From Tomocerus qinae (Eukaryota > Arthropoda > Collembola > Entomobryomorpha > Tomoceridae), in assembly GCA_020055645.1 (NCBI GenBank), contig CM034547.1, positions 45,916,409 to 45,980,408 on the forward strand: DNA of 64,000 nt, read 5' to 3'. Each line of letters starts with the position of its first letter. The stretch's first letter is position 1. Shown in pieces: positions 58,959 to 64,000 of this stretch. The position numbers and the translations under genes are program-made. The notes beneath the pieces were generated by a model. The model ran no database searches and was not told where the DNA came from. It saw only the letters and a program-made list of their open reading frames with translations.

Positions 58959-61441
58959 ATGATTGAGAATTTATCTTACATTGGGGCATTTCTCACAGCC
59001 CTATTTGTTTACTTTTGTTTTATAAGGAAAACAAGAAACGATAGAATATTAGCTAAAATTAAGGGCCCTATGATTCTCCCACTTATAGGAAATTTCTTGG
59101 ATATTGCTGGACCACAAGAAGGTTAATGTCCATTTTGATACAAGTATTAAATATGGCTAATTATTATTACAATAAAGTGACAAATATGCAGTTCACATTA
59201 CAAGTTCATATTACAAGTAATAATTTGCAATATAGATTCATTTTATAGACTATTGGGATTATGTGACCGTTATGGCAAGCGGTTCAAAGCGTACATTGCT
59301 GGGAGTTATTTTGTCATTCTCAGTGACCCGGCAGATGTTGAGGTAACCTTTATGCATAAAATGAATATGAATAGAGGTGGATATTTATATAGAACCCAAT
59401 TTCTATTTTAGAAAATACTGACTTCGCAAGTCAATTTAGAAAAAGGTGTCGATTATGACTTAATTAAACCATGGCTGGGCACGGGACTTCTGACGAGTAA
59501 AGGTATGTTTAGTATTCCAGGACGCTTGTACTTGTACATTCGTATTATATTATTGTATGTGTTTGACGAAAAGGGGAGAAGTGGTTTCGGCATAGGAAGA
59601 TGCTCACACCAACATTCCACTTCAAAATTCTCGAAGACTTCATGTCAGTTTTCAATGAGCATTCTCTTACCATGGTCAATATTTTCAAAGAAGAATGCAC
59701 CAATGGAATATTTGATGTCAATCCGTACATAACTCGATGCACATTGGACATTATTTGTGGTACTTAAAACTTTAGTACCTGTTTATTATCAGGGTATATT
59801 TCACTGTGAATTTAATACAGAGAAAATAGGTTTTAATAAAATTTACAGAAACTGCAATGGGAAAGAAAATTAACGCACAAACGAAGAGGAATTCAGAATA
59901 TTGCACCAATGTCAACAGGTACACTTCCAAAAGTGTACAGAAAGACTGAAAAAGTTGTACTCAATATTAAAATCTTGTTGCATTTATAGAATGGGGCAGA
60001 TTTTGAAGTTACGCACCCTTACCCCTTGGTATCGTCCAGACTTTCTTTGGAATATGACTTCCCACGGCAAAGAGGAAAACAAACTTTTAGAAAAGCTGCA
60101 TGGTTTTACTGAAAATGTGATATTTGATTTACAAATTGACTTATCATTTTATCTCTAGCTATAGAGCTGAACTTTTGATATAAGTTTGATCCTACCAGGT
60201 AATCAAAGAAAGGAAAAAGGAAATTGCCATCAAACTACAGAGTGGAGATGTAAAAAGTGATGAAAATGACGATCCTTTTCAAGGTATTTTATTGAGTTAA
60301 TACTAATCACTAATAATTTTTGAATGTATTTTTTGGTAATCATTTGTAATTCAGGGAAACGGAAATTGGCATTCATGGATATGCTGTTGGAAGAACAAAG
60401 AAAGAATCCTAACCTCACCGATAAGGATATCAGAGAAGAAACGGATACATTTATGTTTGAGGTAAAGAAAACATATGCAGCAATTTTTGATTTCGGTATT
60501 TGATTTCAGGAAAAATGATTACCACAAATTCTTAACAATAAAATTATGAATGACAGGGTCACGATACAACTGCAACAAGTTTAAATTTTACGTTGTTTGT
60601 GCTGGGATGCTATCCAGATGTGCAGGTAATTCCAGTTCCCAATGTTATAATCATTAGAAAAGAGTATGTAATGCATAAGGGTAATTAAGGGTTAAATCGA
60701 TAAACTGACATTCAAACTGATTCTTAGGCCAAGGTGCAAGCTGAACTAGACCAGATATTTGAAAACGATCGAATGCGACCAATAACATCTAAAGATTTGA
60801 CCCAGATGAAATATTTGGAATGTGTTATTAAGGAGTCTTTAAGGCTGTACCCTAGCATACCATTTATTGAACGGATTCTTGAGAAAGATGTGACTTTAAG
60901 TAAGGTTACTAAAAAATTGCATTTCCTTGTCCAGTTAAAACTGGTCTGGTTTACGGATTATTTTTGGTTAATTGTCGGATGATATTTTTCTATTTATTGT
61001 ATTATATTAAAGATGATGGACAGATTCTACCGAAGGCAACAACGGCTTTCGTAATGATCTTTAATATGCATCGAAGTCCTGACACTTTTAGAGATGCCAA
61101 TGAATTTAGACCGGAACGATTTTTACTAGACAATATCGACACCAAAAGGAGTCCCTTCGCATATATCCCTTTCTCTGCTGGACCCCGAAATTGCATTGGT
61201 AAGATGTACATTAATGCTACATGCCATGCATTCGATATTATGGCGATAGCAATTTTTTGATATTCTGTTTTATAAAACTATAGGCCAAAAGTTTGCAATG
61301 ATGGAAGAAAAGGTTATCCTTTCGAATGTTCTCCGAAATTTTACAATCACAGCAGGAGAAACTCGTGACGACTTAAAACTTTTATCTGAAATGGTTCTGA
61401 GGTCCCATCATGGATTCAAGATAAAACTTAAGTCTAGGTAA
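58959..61441 (+). CDS. Cytochrome P450, CYP4 family, copy 2
   Basis: Twelve exons of the same lengths as copy 1: 58959-59121, 59236-59342, 59412-59502, 59574-59759, 59849-59918, 59990-60116, 60199-60283, 60355-60461, 60557-60625, 60728-60899, 61013-61198 and 61284-61441; again 506 residues. The membrane anchor, the EGHDTTA I-helix motif, ESLR, FRPERF and [11 protein letters not shown] are all kept, so the enzyme looks functional. Exon 3 codes the same 30 residues as copy 1, exon 4 differs only in its last residue (C instead of S), and the introns still align; differences cluster in exons 1, 2, 5, 6 and 11 (for example TG to KA in [16 protein letters not shown]). This points to a recent duplication. 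Donors GTTAAT (exon 1) and GTGATA (exon 6) are weaker than in copy 1, so splicing efficiency may differ. The close AATAAA of copy 1 is not kept. Confidence 0.93.
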
Positions 61442-61797
61442 TGGATGTATTTCAATTGCTGTACAGTTAAATTCACTGGCTATTCAAAATATTAGTGCAA
61501 TGGTTTTTATCACAACACCTTTACTTAAGTATTAAAATGTATTAAATTTTGTTGCATGCCTATAATGTAATATAATAATTTTTGTCAGCTTATTTCCTTT
61601 CAATTATCATATTATCGATTATCGATTAATTAAATAATTTTGCACTTTACATTAGCCTCGTCAATTTAGCTAATTTGGCCAGTCTAATTATAAGAAAATT
61701 GACACTTTTTTTGCTAAAAATATAAACTTTAATAACTTTTTTAAACCCAAACATGGCTAGAACTTATAACTACAAAATGACTATTTACTTAATTATT
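61442..61797. other. Intergenic between convergent genes
   Basis: About 350 bases. ATTATCGATTATCGATTAAT at 61609 is a small direct repeat. Nothing else seen. Confidence 0.45.
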
Positions 61798-62670
61798 TTA
61801 TCTATGTCTCATATAATAATCAATTGCTGTTGAGAAGGCTGCAAAACCTGCAGCACCAAATAAACCAGCCTTAATACCAGCTGAAAAAGAAAGAATTGTA
61901 ATTTCAGATTGACATCCTTCTTAAAACAAGAATTAAAACAACATTGTTTTTATCACCTCTTAAACCAATCATTCCTCCAGTGATAGCTCCAGCACTTGTA
62001 CCATTTTTCCAGTCACTCTTAGCGCGGTACTAATGTAAAAATAAGTAAAATAAAATGCCCAAATCAAAAGCCATAAACCTTGTTAACAGTTACAATAAAA
62101 ACCACGACCCTATACCAAATTTAATAGTATTTAATTTTAATCCAAGAAAAAAAATACCTACACTTTCAATGGCACACTCTACAGATGCAAATACAGCTCC
62201 AATTATAGCAAAATTTTTGGCATGGCTCATAGTAGTGACCTTCATTTCTCTAAATACTTGACGCGCTGTTTGTTGTTGAGCATCCGGTCCTGTTATTGGG
62301 GGATTTACACTGGCAGAAAATAGTCCAATCACACCCCCAAGTCCATAACCTGTAAAGAGTATAGAAAGTGTTGTAAAAATATCAGTTAACAATTCGGTTA
62401 CAATTAAACTAAATGCTAAATCGTCATTTAATTAATAAATTAATTATATTGCTTACCCAAAACACAACTCATGAATGATTTAAAGATACAGCTTTCAAAG
62501 GCTGCCTCTACCATCTTTTCTTCATTTGTTTTTATAACCACGGGTCCATATGTTCTTGGAATTATTATATTCTCACGGACCTTTGGTTCTGAGCTCATTA
62601 AAGTAAACATGACTTTTTGAACATCTTCTGGAGAAAGTAAAAATTTTCCTTCTGAGGTTTTTTGAGACAT
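61798..62670 (-). CDS. TIMM22: TIM22, mitochondrial inner membrane translocase channel
   Basis: Four exons (62670-62457, 62349-62162, 62029-61957, 61880-61798) give 185 residues, close to the usual length; phases agree. The Tim17/22/23 domain is clear: [20 protein letters not shown] for the first helix, NPPIT after it, [20 protein letters not shown] leading into the second helix, then [20 protein letters not shown] and [19 protein letters not shown] for the third and fourth. Cysteines around the first and second helices match the conserved Tim22 disulphide pair. TIM22 forms the carrier translocase that inserts metabolite carriers into the mitochondrial inner membrane. It is a single-copy housekeeping gene, divergent from IFT20 with 672 bases between the start codons. 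Confidence 0.93.
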
Positions 62671-63342
62671 GATAGTTTGGTTTCCTTAATCCTAGTAGAC
62701 ACAGGTGATGGGGTAATGGTTTTCTTGGTTAATAATGGTTACTTGCATTCAACCTTTTTAAAATCAGTTGAAGTCTGTAGATAGTCTATGCCTATAAAAT
62801 CAGAAAACATTTTATATTGTACTTCATCCTTTCCAGGAATTGGCTTCAAATTGAAAGAATTCCTAAGAAATTTCCTGGACAGATGACAGAGACAGAACTG
62901 CACAATAATCAAAACGTTTTTTCTGAAATTATTATGCTCCTCCCCCACAAGCCCGTTTACACTGTTAAGATCTTTATAGACCCATCAATTTTGCATATTT
63001 TGGTGAAAATGTAATATTAATGAACTTTCAGACACGAACAAGCAAAGACAAAATCTTCATTACTTTTAGCACTTTTAGTAAAAGGCTAAAATTATGAATT
63101 GGGCGCTGCGGTTCTGTTTTGAAGTAGTATCCATAGTCACATAGTCACATTTAGTCAATAAATCAATACACAAGTGTGTTTTATATAGACTGGACTGGAA
63201 CTGGAACTGAGTGAGTATTACGGACTTTGACAAAATTGATGTTGTTGCACTGTTGTAAACTGCTTGTGCTAATTTGCGTTTACTTCCTTGGGGGAAAGTA
63301 GCAGGATTTTAATACGTAAATTAATCAAAAATCTAGTAAATA
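62671..63342. other. Divergent promoter region between TIM22 and IFT20
   Basis: 672 bases. Apart from the possible exon on the minus strand, no TATA box is in a fitting position; ATAGTCACATAGTCACATTTAG-type repeats (10-base unit CATAGTCACA) lie near 63131-63150, and TGGACTGGAACTGGAACTGA at 63191 is a short direct repeat. Confidence 0.45.
62741..62877 (-). CDS. Possible terminal exon of an unidentified small gene
   Basis: A very good acceptor (CTGTCTCTGTCATCTGTCCAG) precedes a frame that reads KFLRNSFNLKPIPGKDEVQY and ends at TAA near 62739-62741 after DFKKVECK. No upstream exon with a start codon could be joined with confidence in the stretch up to 63060. It may be a short gene in the TIM22-IFT20 interval or chance. 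Not recognised. Confidence 0.25.
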
Positions 63343-64000
63343 ATGGCTGACGAAGTTCTCAATAAAGGAGGGTTGTACCTTGACGAGATGACGAAAAGAT
63401 TTCGTGTTTTGCACCCAGATAATCATCAGCTAACGCATGAACTCGTGTCTCAATGTGAAGAATATCTGAAAAGTAAAAAATTAACTTTAGAATTCATATA
63501 ACGTAACATATTATATATTTTATTTATGATTTTTTGAAAAACTTGCACAAATTCAACACACGAAAGAGGTGAAGCGGAGTAAAGTCGAATTCGAACGTCA
63601 TTTGTTGTCCCTCTCTCTCTTCTCTCTCACTTGCTTATCTCTAGAAACTGGAATATGAAATGAGAATGAGACTAATATATTATATGCCTGAGAAGAATAC
63701 ATACACAAGACATTGCCATTGCAGATAATTTCGTGTGTTGGTTTTGTGCAATTTTGGGTTATAAATGTTTTCTATTTTTATTTATGATTTGTTCCATTAA
63801 AATAGGTACCCGAGTGTTTCAGCAAAATGCACATGGTTTTATTGATTTACTGAAGTCAATGTCGGAAAGTACAGACCGGGAACGTCTGGAAGTAATTGGA
63901 AAAAGAAGCCGTTTGCTTATGGAAACTTCGGAACGAAATGCAGCCCATGAAAGGATGGAAGCAATTTTGGCAGAAAAAGAAGCCCAATTGGAAAGACTAA
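63343..64000 (+). CDS. IFT20: IFT20, intraflagellar transport protein (5' part, cut by window end)
   Basis: Two exons seen, 63343-63472 and 63806-64000 (open at the window end), joined in frame. The protein starts MADEVLNKGGLYLDEMTKRF, then RVLHPDNHQLTHELVSQCEEY, matching the conserved N-terminus of IFT20. The second exon is a coiled coil (FQQNAHGFIDLLKSMSESTD, ERLEVIGKRSRLLMETSERN, LAEKEAQLERL), as in the family. The roughly 130-residue human protein has the same layout; about 108 residues are present here and the last few dozen are missing. IFT20 is a small IFT-B component that also sits at the Golgi and brings membrane cargo to cilia. In arthropods cilia are limited mostly to sensory neurons and sperm, so expression is probably restricted. 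Confidence 0.88.

Overview
The window is AT-rich eukaryotic nuclear DNA from an arthropod. Genes are split by many short GT-AG introns (mostly 50-150 bases), and spliced models could be built in which phases agree at nearly every junction. The gene content points the same way: paired CBM14 chitin-binding proteins, an insect-type gustatory receptor (7tm_7), CYP4 cytochromes P450, an NPC2/ML lipid-binding protein, SLC22 transporters and mariner-type transposon remnants. A hexapod is most likely. A springtail would fit, but this is an impression and not shown by the sequence.

Layout. 1-8.1 kb: two tandem SLC22-type transporters on the minus strand, the first cut by the window start. 10-13.2 kb: a doubtful mini membrane-protein gene, then a secreted protein with a threonine run and an Ig-like domain. 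13.7-15.0 kb: TMEM179-like membrane protein. 16.6-17.6 kb: a short secreted protein that is only a DOMON domain. 18-20.8 kb: a cluster of foldback elements, including a mariner transposase remnant. 21.4-22.8 kb: gustatory receptor. 24-26.6 kb: a 1-kb inverted repeat and a 200-bp tandem repeat. 27.2-28.6 kb: SLC35G-type EamA transporter. 31.6-32.5 kb: NPC2/ML protein. 33.4-36.3 kb: two chitin-binding secreted proteins. 39-43.2 kb: a small secreted peptide, a 673-bp palindromic element and CYP4 copy 1. 43.7-47.1 kb: tandem pair of cysteine-rich secreted proteins. 49.4-52.2 kb: secreted serine hydrolase of the class C beta-lactamase fold. 52.8-57.6 kb: POP1 (RNase P/MRP), convergent with an unrecognised 500-residue gene. 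59-61.4 kb: CYP4 copy 2. 61.8-64 kb: TIM22 and IFT20, divergent, IFT20 cut by the window end.

The recurring theme is recent duplication: SLC22, CBM14, CYP4 and the cysteine-rich family are all present as pairs with the same exon structure. Most of the specialised genes look like environmental-interaction functions (taste, detoxification, lipid binding, cuticle or gut lining, secreted hydrolase), mixed with single-copy housekeeping genes (POP1, TIM22, IFT20). No operon logic is expected or seen. The most informative structures are the palindromic element that occupies a TA site in one CYP4 duplicate but is absent from the other, the nested foldback elements at 18-19.4 kb, and the unrecognised gene at 55.7-57.6 kb. 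All models come from reading the sequence alone; no transcript or database comparison was possible.
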